A stretch of DNA of 34,671 nt from Candidatus Methylomirabilota bacterium. GTDB taxonomy: Bacteria; Methylomirabilota; Methylomirabilia; Methylomirabilales; Methylomirabilaceae. The translations under genes were made by a program, and so were the position numbers. Location: contig JACQQF010000076.1 in assembly GCA_016207095.1 (NCBI GenBank), positions 1 through 34,671 on the forward strand. Reading direction: 5' to 3'. Numbering within the stretch: position 1 is the first letter of the stretch; every line of letters begins with the position of its first letter. The notes below the pieces were generated by a model. The model made no database searches and had not been told where the DNA came from. It was given only the letters and a program-made list of their open reading frames with translations. This document shows, piece by piece, positions 7,907 to 16,768 of the stretch.

Positions 7907-8557
7907 TCAGACGCGACCTATCCAGTGTCGCAATTTCTTCCTTCGGGTCGCGGGAACGCCCGCGACCATGGTCATCGGCTCGTCAATGTCTTGCAGGACC
8001 ACGGAGCCTGCTGCCACGACGGTGCCGATCCCGATCGAAACGCCGTTGGCGATCGTGGCACCCATGGCGACGAAACTGCCGTCCTCAAGAACGACGCCTC
8101 CGCCGAGCGTGCTGTTGGGTGAGCACGTGGTGAAATCCCCCAGCCGGCAGTGGTGCGAAACGACGGCTCCGGAATTGATCAAGACATGGTTCCCGATGGT
8201 GACTTCCGCCGTTATGACCGCGAGGGGAGCGACGACGCAACCATGACCGAATGTGACGCCGGGCCCGACGCAAGCCTGAGGGTGTATCAGATTCGTGAAC
8301 CGAAACGATTTGAGGCGCTCGGCCAGCTTCCTTCTTCCAAGAGGGCTACCGACGGCCAGCACCAGGTCGACGGTGTCTTTCAGAGAGTGGAGGTTGGCGA
8401 TGTCGATGACCCTGGTGCCGCAGACCCTTTTTCCCTTAGGAGCGTCATCTTCGGAAAAGAACAGGACTCGTCTGTTCGATGCCTTGGCGATGGCCCAGAC
8501 TTCGCGCGCGTGACCACCGGCTCCGACAAGGCCTAAGGCCCTCACACTCTTTCCCAT
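7907..8557 (-). CDS. NeuD/PglD-type sugar O/N-acyltransferase
   Basis: 216 residues, the normal length. An N-terminal Rossmann-like nucleotide-sugar domain (VGAGGHAREV, 11-20) is followed by a left-handed beta-helix of hexapeptide repeats (about 92-205). The catalytic histidine lies in SHHCRLGDF (H135/H136). PglD-type enzymes acetylate the 4-amino group of UDP-4-amino sugars using acetyl-CoA. Here the partner is most likely the DegT aminotransferase that follows. The gene starts at ATG 8557, 5 nt after the upstream GT2. A second enzyme of this family is at 27586-28254, also followed by a DegT gene. Confidence 0.88.
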   Translation of the reverse strand: MGKSVRALGLVGAGGHAREVWAIAKASNRRVLFFSEDDAPKGKRVCGTRVIDIANLHSLKDTVDLVLAVGSPLGRRKLAERLKSFRFTNLIHPQACVGPGVTFGHGCVVAPLAVITAEVTIGNHVLINSGAVVSHHCRLGDFTTCSPNSTLGGGVVLEDGSFVAMGATIANGVSIGIGTVVAAGSVVLQDIDEPMTMVAGVPATRRKKLRHWIGRV

Positions 8558-8562
8558 GACTT

Positions 8563-9564
8563 TTAGAGACCCGCTCCCGCTTTCGGCATCTCAATCACCG
8601 TGACGTTCTCGCGCGGCCTTCGCAGCGCGAACCCCACGCGGTTGATCCGATGCAAAAGGCCTTTCGGCAATAGCGACAGACCAAGGCCGGCCAGGACCCG
8701 GGGATGGAAGAGCTGCGGAGGATGCAACCGGATCGCCTCCCGCAAGCATTCCCGAGCCCAGGCCCCGTCCTCCGCCACCCTGACTCCTTGCCACGCCATG
8801 CCCCGCAGATGACGCGCCATGAACAGCGCCCAAAGGCCGCTCAGGTGCTTGGGGAACTCGGGGTTGCTAGGAAGCCTGTTGAACACCTCAAGGAACACCT
8901 CCTTGTTGAACTTGATCGCCTTCCCATAATTGTGGAGGTGGTCTCTCATCACAACGAGGGGCTCGTTGAGGAAGAAAAACTTAAATTTGAACGCCATCCG
9001 AAAGAAGACGCCCTCGCCTTCGCACATGGAATCATCCTCGAAGAGGTAGCGTAACCTGCACACTCTGCGAACCAACGGTGATATGGGATTGATGCCCCCC
9101 TGAGAATGGAACTTCAGGAACATGTCCTCCAGGATGTAGCCCGAGGACTGAAGGCCGCTGGCGAGCCATTGATCTCCCGTCACATCGTTAAGTCGATAGC
9201 TTGGAGAATAAACCACGCCATAGTCGTCTCCCAACCCTGAAAAACACTCGAGCTGGCGCTCAAGCTTGCGTGGCAGGTAGTAGTCATCGGAATGGAGCTG
9301 CGAGATGAATTCGCCCCGCGCCATCTTGATCGCCTCGTTCCAGCGGGCCCCTGTCAAGACATTATCAGGGTGGAACAGGAGCCGTATCCGTCGATCAAGC
9401 GAGGCGTAGCGCCGAACGACGTCCACCGTTTGATCCGTCGAACCATTGTCGCTGATGATAAGCTCCCAATCGCGAAAGGTCTGCTGAAGGACGCTTTCCA
9501 CGGCTTGTCCGATCCACCGGCCGTGGTTATAGCTGTAAAGGATGACAGAAACCTTCGGTGGCAC
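8563..9564 (-). CDS. GT2-family glycosyltransferase (GT-A fold)
   Basis: 333 residues. It begins PPKVSVILYSYNHGRWIGQA, then DNGSTDQT and the metal-binding LHSDDYYLPRK, all standard GT2 motifs; no membrane span is seen. It is clearly paralogous to the GT2 at 15748-16740: both share SYNHG, SDDYYLP, GVVYS, EGEGV and EPLVVMRDH. Both lie next to a GT-C membrane gene. The start is GTG at 9564, with GAGG a few bases upstream (CTGAGGATCAG). The 136-nt gap before it is one of the few real spacers of the locus and contains a promoter-like pair. Sugar specificity cannot be read. Confidence 0.85.
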   Translation of the reverse strand: MPPKVSVILYSYNHGRWIGQAVESVLQQTFRDWELIISDNGSTDQTVDVVRRYASLDRRIRLLFHPDNVLTGARWNEAIKMARGEFISQLHSDDYYLPRKLERQLECFSGLGDDYGVVYSPSYRLNDVTGDQWLASGLQSSGYILEDMFLKFHSQGGINPISPLVRRVCRLRYLFEDDSMCEGEGVFFRMAFKFKFFFLNEPLVVMRDHLHNYGKAIKFNKEVFLEVFNRLPSNPEFPKHLSGLWALFMARHLRGMAWQGVRVAEDGAWARECLREAIRLHPPQLFHPRVLAGLGLSLLPKGLLHRINRVGFALRRPRENVTVIEMPKAGAGL

Positions 9565-9647
9565 CTGATCCTCAGAGAAGGTGATAGAACTTTGTTTTTG
9601 AAGGGGGTGGCTCGAACACCCTCAAGAAACCCCAACAGATGCCTATG

Positions 9648-9675
9648 ATTAACTCTTTCCCCATGTTCTTGTCAA
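9648..9675 (-). promoter_or_regulatory. Possible sigma70-like internal promoter
   Basis: Minus-strand TTGACA (plus 9670-9675), a 16-nt spacer, then GTTAAT (9648-9653), in the 136-nt gap upstream of the GT2/acyltransferase/DegT group. The -35 is a perfect consensus and the -10 matches four of six. It would start transcription about 75 nt before the GTG at 9564. It is the only such pair I noticed in a spacer of this locus; chance occurrence is quite possible. Confidence 0.3.
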
Positions 9676-9700
9676 GATGCTCATGCGGCGCGCCGAAATG

Positions 9701-11461
9701 TTAGCCATGGCGGGATCGTCTTTCCCAGATGGTGATGGTCGGGCCTCTTGACCTGCCCCGGGAGAAGAGCGGCCAGTTCCTGATCAGGCGGTAGTCTTCG
9801 TCCATGAGGTGCGGGAAGAATGCCGTGAATGCGACCGTCGGCGCGATGGTCGCCAGGACGTCGTATCGGCGTCGGATGCCCTCCTTGACCGCCTCCCGTT
9901 TCTCACCATAGTCCCCGGTCATCATCAACAAGCCGGCGAGTTCTTTGCCGGCCGACCTGTCCTTATCGCTTGTCATGATGAGGTAGGGGGGACGGTCCCT
10001 GGTGATGGCTTCCGAATCCAGAAAGGGGACCTTGAGGATGTCGTACGCCCTGGCGTTGTCATACAGATCGTCATAGTGCGCGAGCCGCAGCGTTGCCGTC
10101 CGCCCGGTCCCCTTGTTCTCTATTATGAATGCGATGTCGCGTTCCAGGGTTGAGCGAGTCTCCACAAGTGGCGGGCCAGACGTGGGAACCGCAAAAACGT
10201 AGCCTTCCGCCATGATCGTGGCCCCCCCAGGGATATGCCCCTCGATCCAGGTCTTGGCCATCGTCTTGGTGCTGGGACTGCGCATCACCTGCATGAGTCT
10301 GACGGAGTCCAAGAACGTCGGAGTCGCCACGACCGCGGCAAGAAATAGACTCGCCCCGAGGGACCCTCTGCCCCGAAGCTTCTCCACGACGGCGTCCACA
10401 AACCTGGCCGCGAGGATGAGCAGGAAGGCAACGGCCGGCAACAGGTGGTAGGCGAATCCCAGTGAACGCATGAACAGGAGATAGAAGAAGAACGGGAAGG
10501 ACAGCATCAGGAGGTCCCATTTCGAGCGATTGTAGAGGGCGAAACCGAGGCCCAGAAGCGACGCGAGTTCGAGAGGGATTCCGAGACCGTTGCGCAGGTG
10601 ATGCGTGAACAGGAACAGCCAGGCATTCCTGTCAGGATTATTGCCAATGTACGCGCCACTCAACCTGTGGAAGACGTCCCCGTAGAAAGCGGCCGGATCA
10701 AGAAGGAACTGCGGCATGCCGACGCAGAATCCGACGACCACGAAGACGGAGCCGAGCACGGCAAGATGGACGAATGCCCTGGTTCTATGCTCGTGATCCG
10801 CGCATTTCATGAAAGCGGCGACAGTCAGGGTGACGACCCCGAAACCCGCATGATACTTGCATGCCGCGGCGAGGCCGACGAGCGCGGCCGCGGCACAGTA
10901 GAACCTCCGCTCCTTCGGTTGCTCCACGCTCCGGACCGCGAGATAGGTGGCCATCAGCAGCAGGAAGACGGCGGGCATGTCCGCCAGCGCAAGAAACGAC
11001 ATCTGGAACATCAGCAAAGAGAAGCCCGTGAAGAGGCTCGCCACCAGGCCCACGCGCGGGTGGTACACCCGTGAGGCGATCGCATGGGACAGCCACACCA
11101 CCCCCACGCCGCACAGCACGGCCGTCACCCTCGCCAATAAGAAGAAGGAAGTCGGGTCCTTGATGTAGGCCAGGAGGAAGTCCGTTGAGGAGCTGAAAAG
11201 GCCCAGCATGCGGCCCAGCACGAAATACGCCGCGTATTCGAGGAACAAGACCTGCGGGTATAGAGCGCCGTGAAGGTATGAGGACAGCTTGAATGTTCCC
11301 GTACCGAAACGGAGGGCGGTTTCAACGTAGGTCGCTTCGTCCAGAGAGCTGAAATAGGGCAGGTCCGAGGCAACGGGAAGAATCCTCATCCCCAGCGAAG
11401 CGGTGAGGACCGCCAGGAGCAGAACCGTTTCTCTGTTGATCCTCAATTTCTTTCTAATCAC
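9701..11461 (-). CDS. GT39/PMT-like GT-C membrane glycosyltransferase
   Basis: 586 residues with about ten hydrophobic segments in the first about 400 and a soluble C-terminal domain. The first periplasmic loop has the GT-C acidic pair D41-E42 (FSSLDEATYVE). ACKYHAGF and an RMLGLF loop resemble PMT-family enzymes that use polyprenyl-phosphate sugars. It would act in the inner membrane with its active site facing the periplasm, modifying the flipped lipid-linked glycan. The GTG start at 11461 overlaps the end of the upstream methyltransferase gene by 8 nt, so translation is probably coupled. It shares the architecture of the other GT-C proteins here (14087, 31446, 704) but is not a near-identical copy. 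Donor and acceptor are unknown. Confidence 0.8.
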   Translation of the reverse strand: MIRKKLRINRETVLLLAVLTASLGMRILPVASDLPYFSSLDEATYVETALRFGTGTFKLSSYLHGALYPQVLFLEYAAYFVLGRMLGLFSSSTDFLLAYIKDPTSFFLLARVTAVLCGVGVVWLSHAIASRVYHPRVGLVASLFTGFSLLMFQMSFLALADMPAVFLLLMATYLAVRSVEQPKERRFYCAAAALVGLAAACKYHAGFGVVTLTVAAFMKCADHEHRTRAFVHLAVLGSVFVVVGFCVGMPQFLLDPAAFYGDVFHRLSGAYIGNNPDRNAWLFLFTHHLRNGLGIPLELASLLGLGFALYNRSKWDLLMLSFPFFFYLLFMRSLGFAYHLLPAVAFLLILAARFVDAVVEKLRGRGSLGASLFLAAVVATPTFLDSVRLMQVMRSPSTKTMAKTWIEGHIPGGATIMAEGYVFAVPTSGPPLVETRSTLERDIAFIIENKGTGRTATLRLAHYDDLYDNARAYDILKVPFLDSEAITRDRPPYLIMTSDKDRSAGKELAGLLMMTGDYGEKREAVKEGIRRRYDVLATIAPTVAFTAFFPHLMDEDYRLIRNWPLFSRGRSRGPTITIWERRSRHG

Positions 11462-12347
11462 GGTCCGCTTTTTTGAAAATTAGGAACATCTCTCCCGGAA
11501 TTTTCATGGTGAGTGATTTGTGTGCGAGCCGAGGGTGGCAGAAAATCGGCTTTGTTATTTTGTGAAGCCACGGATAACGCGCCAAGGATCTGTTGACGGA
11601 TCTCAGGGACACAATATACGGATACGTGCCCCGATACACCGGCTCAAACCCGTTCTTGGAAAACAACTCATTAATGGATTTTTCTGTGAACATCTGTATG
11701 TGCTGGCCCAGGTAATACCACCATCGCCTCCCGAGCAGGCGGCTGGGCAGGGAGCTGACATCGCCTGTCCACAAGGCCACGTAGCCGCCCCTGTTGAGCA
11801 GGTCACGGATGTACTTAACCTGCGCATCGGGGTTTTCGAGATGTTCGATGACGCCCCACAACGTAATCATGTCGTACAAGGTGCGGGGATGAAATTCTTC
11901 CAGTCGTTTCTTGTGAACTCTGAGTCCTTTTCTCTCAGCCAAGTCAACAGCCCAGTGCGATAGCTCGAGCCCCTCGGCATCGTACGTGTGGGCGGCAACA
12001 GACAAAAAGAAACCCGCCGAACAGCCAACATCCAGCAATCTGCCGGAGGGAAGAAAGCGCTTCAATACTTTTATGACTTTTTCAAAAGTGGCTACGTAAT
12101 CTTTTTCGTGGGACAGGTAAGCGTTGTCTGCTATGTCCTGGTATTCCTGCCAGATGTCGTCCGGGCGAGGGGAAGCATACCGGTGTGTGCAGTGAGGACA
12201 TTCGACGATCTGAAAGGTCAACTTATGACGGACGGTAAAATCATAGCCAAATTCCGCGGGTGCCCCGGCAAGTGTATCGTGGTAAACAATTCTCTTTTCG
12301 GATGTGCCGCACACCGGGCAGGGAATCTCAACCAAGTTGTAGGACAT
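11454..12347 (-). CDS. Zinc-ribbon class I SAM-dependent methyltransferase
   Basis: 297 residues from ATG 12347 (MSYNLVEIPCPVCG). The frame is open about 30 codons further upstream, but that part is unconserved. A four-cysteine zinc ribbon (C10, C13, C50, C53) is followed by ASPRP and the SAM-binding motif LLDVGCSAGFF at about 105, then WGVIEHLENP (motif IV/post-I) and a C-terminal lid. This architecture is common among methyltransferases of polysaccharide loci and secondary-metabolite clusters. It probably O-methylates a sugar or a glycan terminus. Its 3' end overlaps the following GT-C gene by 8 nt. The ribosome site is weak. The precise substrate is unknown. Confidence 0.8.
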   Translation of the reverse strand: MSYNLVEIPCPVCGTSEKRIVYHDTLAGAPAEFGYDFTVRHKLTFQIVECPHCTHRYASPRPDDIWQEYQDIADNAYLSHEKDYVATFEKVIKVLKRFLPSGRLLDVGCSAGFFLSVAAHTYDAEGLELSHWAVDLAERKGLRVHKKRLEEFHPRTLYDMITLWGVIEHLENPDAQVKYIRDLLNRGGYVALWTGDVSSLPSRLLGRRWWYYLGQHIQMFTEKSINELFSKNGFEPVYRGTYPYIVSLRSVNRSLARYPWLHKITKPIFCHPRLAHKSLTMKIPGEMFLIFKKADRD

Positions 12348-12400
12348 CAAGTATGTCTCGTAGGTATCTTGACAACCAGGGAAAACCGGGCGAGGTGCCT

Positions 12401-13081
12401 TCAGGCTGGTGCGTATTTCGGATTCGTCACCGAACAAGAGTTAGTGCCCCCTGACGTCATCCCCCGGAGAATACAGCCGCTCTGCGGCCAGAGCATTTTC
12501 GGGGTCATGAGGAACCGGGTCTCGATAGATCCGAAGATCTTTTCCAGAAGCATCGAGTAGCCGTCAGGAGTTCGCACGAACCGGCCTCTGTCAAGGGACA
12601 GCATCAGGCGATCAACCCATTGCTGTGACGGCGTCCAACACGGCTCCCATGCGAGAAGGAGTCCGCCAGCGCGCAATGCCCCCCGTGCACTCGCAGCGAG
12701 AGCAAGGACCTGTGTGTCGTTGAGATGGTGCAGGACGCTCACAATTAGTACGATGTCGAACTCCCCGAGAGGCTGTTGTGCGAGTTCTTCGGCCGATACG
12801 CACAGAAATCGGCCAAGACTGCCGTACCGTTGCTGGGCATAGTGAATGTATCTGGGATTGGGGTCACAACCCGTGTACGCGACGCCCTCCGGCATGTACT
12901 CGATATTTCTGCCGTGGCCGCAGCCGATCTCCAGAACCCGAGATCCGGGGGGAATGTCCGCGTACTGTCTGAAAAACTCACGTCGCCCTGCGGCGGCTCC
13001 CGATACTCCCAATATCAGCGAATAGCACCATGGCTGGTTGAGGATCCGGTAGACACGACCCCTCTCAGGTCTCGACCTCAT
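12401..13081 (-). CDS. Class I SAM-dependent methyltransferase
   Basis: 226 residues from ATG 13081, which overlaps the TGA of the preceding GT2 as ATGA; longer open sequence upstream is antiparallel noise over the GT2 gene. The SAM-binding motif VLEIGCGHGRN (49-59), an acidic loop (GCDPNPRYI), DIVLIVSVLHHLND and a GGLLLAWEPCW strand define a Rossmann methyltransferase of the Methyltransf_11/25 type. Translational coupling to a polyprenyl-phosphate GT2 suggests it acts on the sugar or lipid-linked product handled there. An alternative is methylation of a glycan terminus as a length-control cap. No membrane span. Confidence 0.8.
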   Translation of the reverse strand: MRSRPERGRVYRILNQPWCYSLILGVSGAAAGRREFFRQYADIPPGSRVLEIGCGHGRNIEYMPEGVAYTGCDPNPRYIHYAQQRYGSLGRFLCVSAEELAQQPLGEFDIVLIVSVLHHLNDTQVLALAASARGALRAGGLLLAWEPCWTPSQQWVDRLMLSLDRGRFVRTPDGYSMLLEKIFGSIETRFLMTPKMLWPQSGCILRGMTSGGTNSCSVTNPKYAPA

Positions 13082-14058
13082 GATTGCTGATCGTGCCTTG
13101 CCGCGGACTCGAGGCCGTATGTGCGGTCCACCACGTACAGTGGCCGGCCCTGCACTTCCCTGTATATGCGGCCCACGTATTCGGCAACCACACCTATGGA
13201 GATGAGCTGAAATCCGCTGAGCAAGAGAATCGCAATTATCGTGCTGGCGAAACCGGGCACCTCCCGGCCGAAGATGGCGGTGCGGAGCACAATGACAATC
13301 GCGGCGAGCAGCGCCAGGCCGGAAATGGAGGATCCGACGTACGTCCACACGCGCAACGGCCGCGTGGTGGACGACATGATCGCCTCCAGGGCATATCCCC
13401 ACAGGAACAGGCTTGTGGATTTGGATTCGCCGGTCGGCCGCGCCGGCCGGTCAAACATGACGGCAGTGCTGCGGAATCCGACCCACGTTGACAGCGCACG
13501 CAGGAACCGCGCGCGTTCGGGCATGCTGCAAAGAATGTCGACGATCCTCCGGTCCAGGAGCCTGAAATCCCCTGTGTTCGGCGGAATCGGAATTTCGCTG
13601 ACAAAATTGAACAACCTGTAGAACAAGGCATTCGCCCTTCGCCTCACCCTCGTCTCAATTCCCGAGCTGCGCCGCGTCGCATACACGACATCAAACCCCT
13701 CCCTCCACTTTGCAACAAACTGGGGAATCAGTTCGGGCGGGTCCTGAAGGTCCGGATCCATCAATATCACCGCTTGTCCGGCGGCATGATCAAGCCCGGC
13801 GGAGAGGGCGGCCTCCTTGCCGAAGTATCTTGACAGGCTGATCACCTTGATCTCCGGATGTCCGCTGCGCCATGCCAACAGTCTGCCCAGCGAGTCGTCC
13901 CTGCTGCCGTTGTCAACGCAGATGATCTCGTAGGGCACGCCCAGTTTCCCGAGTTCAGGGAGCAGATGGTCAAAGAGCATGTCAATAACGCTGCTCTCAT
14001 TGAGAAATGGCACGATCACGGACAGCAACGCGTTGTGATCTCTTGTGGGTGTCGTCAT
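13078..14058 (-). CDS. GtrB/ArnC-type polyprenyl-phosphate GT2 glycosyltransferase
   Basis: 326 residues from ATG 14058 (MTTPTRDHNALLSVIVPFLN). Motifs: VDNGSRDD near 48-55, the metal-binding LMDPDLQDPPELI near 105, then two transmembrane helices in the last third and the tail EYVGRIYREVQGRPLYVV. This layout is that of GtrB/ArnC/DPM1-like enzymes that load a sugar from an NDP donor onto undecaprenyl phosphate. The product would be the donor for GT-C enzymes, and the GT-C gene ends 28 nt upstream. The longer open frame to 14247 lies over that gene and is not conserved. The downstream methyltransferase overlaps by ATGA. Confidence 0.88.
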   Translation of the reverse strand: MTTPTRDHNALLSVIVPFLNESSVIDMLFDHLLPELGKLGVPYEIICVDNGSRDDSLGRLLAWRSGHPEIKVISLSRYFGKEAALSAGLDHAAGQAVILMDPDLQDPPELIPQFVAKWREGFDVVYATRRSSGIETRVRRRANALFYRLFNFVSEIPIPPNTGDFRLLDRRIVDILCSMPERARFLRALSTWVGFRSTAVMFDRPARPTGESKSTSLFLWGYALEAIMSSTTRPLRVWTYVGSSISGLALLAAIVIVLRTAIFGREVPGFASTIIAILLLSGFQLISIGVVAEYVGRIYREVQGRPLYVVDRTYGLESAARHDQQS

Positions 14059-14086
14059 CGGAGCTACAAGGGCAGGGCGAGCGGTT

Positions 14087-15757
14087 TCATTGAGCCGGGA
14101 CCGTCCCCACAGCGCCATCGAGCAGCTTGCGGAGATCATAGATACGGATTTGCGTAGACAGCGGATCGGCGAAGATCCGAGCCAGCGCCTGCCCGCTCTG
14201 CGCATCTTCGCCCACGACAACCAGCGCGGCACCGATCGGATTGTCAATGACCGCCTCGGGAACAGCGGCGCGCTCGAACTCCCGCAGAGCCGGGCCGAGC
14301 GGATTCCCCCACTCTTCCATCACATTGACACGGTAATCCAACACCAACAGTCGTACGCCGGTCTTCTGATGTAACTCGCGCAAACCCTGCAGCGTCAGAG
14401 GGAGCCCATACGTTCCTCGGAACGATCCGAGGTAGTATTGGTCCACGGGGAAACCGCCGCTCACCTGCTGCGCGTCGCCATGTTCCAGCACATAGCGCGC
14501 CTGCTCCTCATGTCCGGACCGCAGCGTCGTTACCGCCCACGCCCGCGGAGCGCCGAGCGCGGCGACCAAAAGAAGAGCCACCCCAAACGCCGGGACACGC
14601 AACGGAACGGCCATTCTCGTTCGTAGGACATCCAGCACCTGGATAAGTCCCACTGCCGCCCAGATCGCGACAAACGGAAGTATGGCCACGGTCATCCGCG
14701 AAAAGATCGGACTCCGGACCGCCCCTCCCAGGGTGGCGGACATAAAGTGGACGCCCGCCAGCAGGAGCAGCAACGCGGTTCCCCAATTCCGCCATTTCCG
14801 GAAGGCGGTGCCCACCCATCCGACGAGTCCGAGCGCGCAGACCAGCAGCCCCTCGGAATCAAGCAACAGACGAGAAAACCGATCGAGACCTGAAGGCAGC
14901 GTCCACTTAAGGAAGCCCATCTGAAAGCGGAGTTGGGCAAGGTAGGCCCCTCTCGCGGCTGGAACATGTCCATACGCAACCGGGATCATGATTCGGTAGA
15001 ACAGCTCGAACAGGCCGATCACCGCCAGGAATGAAAGACCCATCACCACACAGCCTAGCACGTCGCCCGGTTTGCGATCGTAGAGAAGCCTTAGGCCACA
15101 AATCCCGAATATCACGAGCACATAAAGCAGGAGGTTATAGTGCGCGCCATAGGCACAGGCGAGACAGGCACCCGCGAGCGCGAGGCGGCCGAACGCGGGC
15201 CTGATGAATGTACCCAGGTATAGATACACTCCCAGCGTGAGAAAGAAGCTGGACATCGCGACCGAGGCCTGGGAGCCGGAGTAGTAGGCGTGATAGCTCG
15301 ATACCGATAGGACCAGCGCCGACGCCAGGGCTACGTCCTCATCGAACACGTGTCGAGCGATGGCATAGACAACGAGGATCGTCGCCAATCCGAACACGAA
15401 GGAGAGCAGGCCAACCGATCCAGGCGTTAACCCCATGACAACGCCATAGACCGTCGTGATGAGGTCATATGCCGGCTTGCCGCTGAATGCCCAGTACGGT
15501 ACCTTTTCGGTATCGAATGGGGGACGCTCCGGAAACGGCCTGGGTGCGCCCGTGAGACCTGCGGCCTCGCGGATCGCAAGGACTCCGGGCTGCACGCTGA
15601 AGAGGAACTGCGCCTCATCCCAATGAAACAATCCTCGCTGGATCGCGGGAAGGCGAAGCGCGACCGCCAGCATCAGCACGAGAGCGAGGGACACGCCGTG
15701 TCTTAGCGATGGCTCTCGTAGTTCAGCGAGTACCATAGGCCCTCGACTCAGCTCCAT
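14087..15757 (-). CDS. GT39/PMT-like GT-C membrane glycosyltransferase
   Basis: 556 residues from ATG 15757, chosen because GGAAG lies seven bases upstream and because the start overlaps the end of the GT2 before it; ATG 15736 is an alternative. The first loop has the D47-E48 pair (FHWDEAQFLF), followed by about ten hydrophobic segments and a C-terminal soluble domain. GT-C enzymes of this type transfer sugars from polyprenyl-phosphate donors at the outer face of the inner membrane. The adjacent GtrB-like GT2 (13078-14058) could make that donor. The frame is open for another about 60 codons upstream, but that sequence is antisense-like and overlaps the GT2 gene. Confidence 0.8.
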   Translation of the reverse strand: MELSRGPMVLAELREPSLRHGVSLALVLMLAVALRLPAIQRGLFHWDEAQFLFSVQPGVLAIREAAGLTGAPRPFPERPPFDTEKVPYWAFSGKPAYDLITTVYGVVMGLTPGSVGLLSFVFGLATILVVYAIARHVFDEDVALASALVLSVSSYHAYYSGSQASVAMSSFFLTLGVYLYLGTFIRPAFGRLALAGACLACAYGAHYNLLLYVLVIFGICGLRLLYDRKPGDVLGCVVMGLSFLAVIGLFELFYRIMIPVAYGHVPAARGAYLAQLRFQMGFLKWTLPSGLDRFSRLLLDSEGLLVCALGLVGWVGTAFRKWRNWGTALLLLLAGVHFMSATLGGAVRSPIFSRMTVAILPFVAIWAAVGLIQVLDVLRTRMAVPLRVPAFGVALLLVAALGAPRAWAVTTLRSGHEEQARYVLEHGDAQQVSGGFPVDQYYLGSFRGTYGLPLTLQGLRELHQKTGVRLLVLDYRVNVMEEWGNPLGPALREFERAAVPEAVIDNPIGAALVVVGEDAQSGQALARIFADPLSTQIRIYDLRKLLDGAVGTVPAQ

Positions 15758-16740
15758 GGGCGTACTTCCACTGGCGTCTCCGGTCCGCTGACCGGCGGCG
15801 GCGGAACCGCAGCCGCCCGATCGAGAAAGTCCATGCAGACATCGGCTATGGCCCGCGGCAGGCTCGAGATCACGGGCCCTGCGATCACACGCGGATTCCT
15901 CAGCGCCCGGCGATTGTGCCCGATCGCCCGGCGAAGCCATGTCCGCGCCTGCGCGTAGTTCCGCCCGCGCCGCATGGTCTGCCAGCCATTGAGGCGATAG
16001 CTTCCCCCGATGGCGATGCCGCGGAGATGCTGGAGCACTGGGGCAAAATCAGGACGGCCGAAGAGGTGTTCGTACCTCAGAACATCGCGCCGGAGGTTGG
16101 CTTCGATCTCCTTGCCCATGCTGCCGGGATGATCGCGCATCACGACCAGCGGCTCCGGAAGCGGATAGAACAGATAGCCCAACGCAATCTTCGCGTACAC
16201 GCCCTCGCCTTCCACGAAGATGCTCTCGTTGAAGGGATGCCGCAACAGACATTCCCGAAGGACCAGCGGTGCGATCGGCGGGAAGAACCGAGGCTCCGTC
16301 AAGAGCGCATGCAGGACGTTTCCGCGATGGCGCCCGCAGGGCACCGGATGGAGCTGCCCATCCGGCATCAGGCGATAGCCAGTGGAGTACACGACACCGT
16401 ATTCACTCGGAAGCGCTTCGAACGGCGCGACCTGGCGCTCGAGCTCTGTCGGCAAGTAATAGTCGTCGGAGTAGAATAGCGAGAAGTACCGACCGTGCGC
16501 GGTGCGAATCCCGTGGTTGAGAATGGCCGTGATCGGCGTGTTCCGCTCGTAGCGAATCACCGTGATCTGGGGGTGCCGGCGGTATGACTCGATGATCTGT
16601 GGGAAGTTGTCGGTGGACCCGTTGTCGAGCACGAGTAGCTCCCAGCTCCTGAAGGTCTGGGCCAGGACGTGGTCAATCAATTGCTGCACCCACTGACCGT
16701 GGTTGTAGGACGTCATGACTACCGAGACCTCGGGGTCCAT
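15748..16740 (-). CDS. GT2-family glycosyltransferase (GT-A fold)
   Basis: 330 residues from ATG 16740, preferred to GTG 16743 because GGAGG sits seven bases upstream. It begins MDPEVSVVMTSYNHGQWVQQ, then LDNGSTDN and the metal site FYSDDYYLPTELE. It is a paralogue of the GT2 at 8563-9564 (shared SYNHG, SDDYYLP, GVVYS, EGEGV, EPLVVMRDH). No membrane span; a proline-rich tail (AAAVPPPPVSG) is unusual. The cytoplasmic role is sugar addition to the growing unit. It lies 25 nt after the flippase and overlaps the GT-C gene by 10 nt. Confidence 0.85.
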   Translation of the reverse strand: MDPEVSVVMTSYNHGQWVQQLIDHVLAQTFRSWELLVLDNGSTDNFPQIIESYRRHPQITVIRYERNTPITAILNHGIRTAHGRYFSLFYSDDYYLPTELERQVAPFEALPSEYGVVYSTGYRLMPDGQLHPVPCGRHRGNVLHALLTEPRFFPPIAPLVLRECLLRHPFNESIFVEGEGVYAKIALGYLFYPLPEPLVVMRDHPGSMGKEIEANLRRDVLRYEHLFGRPDFAPVLQHLRGIAIGGSYRLNGWQTMRRGRNYAQARTWLRRAIGHNRRALRNPRVIAGPVISSLPRAIADVCMDFLDRAAAVPPPPVSGPETPVEVRPWS

Positions 16741-16768
16741 CACCCAGCCTCCAGCACGCGCAGCTCGG

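Noticed and set aside
9572..9664. 30-codon frame MGKELIIGICWGFLRV... in the 136-nt gap
   Set aside because: No good ribosome site, no recognisable family, and it overlaps the possible promoter; support is too weak to call a gene.
13082..13402. Upstream extension of the methyltransferase frame at 12401-13081
   Set aside because: Lies entirely over the preceding GT2 gene, His/Arg-rich and unconserved; ATG 13081 overlaps the GT2 stop as ATGA.
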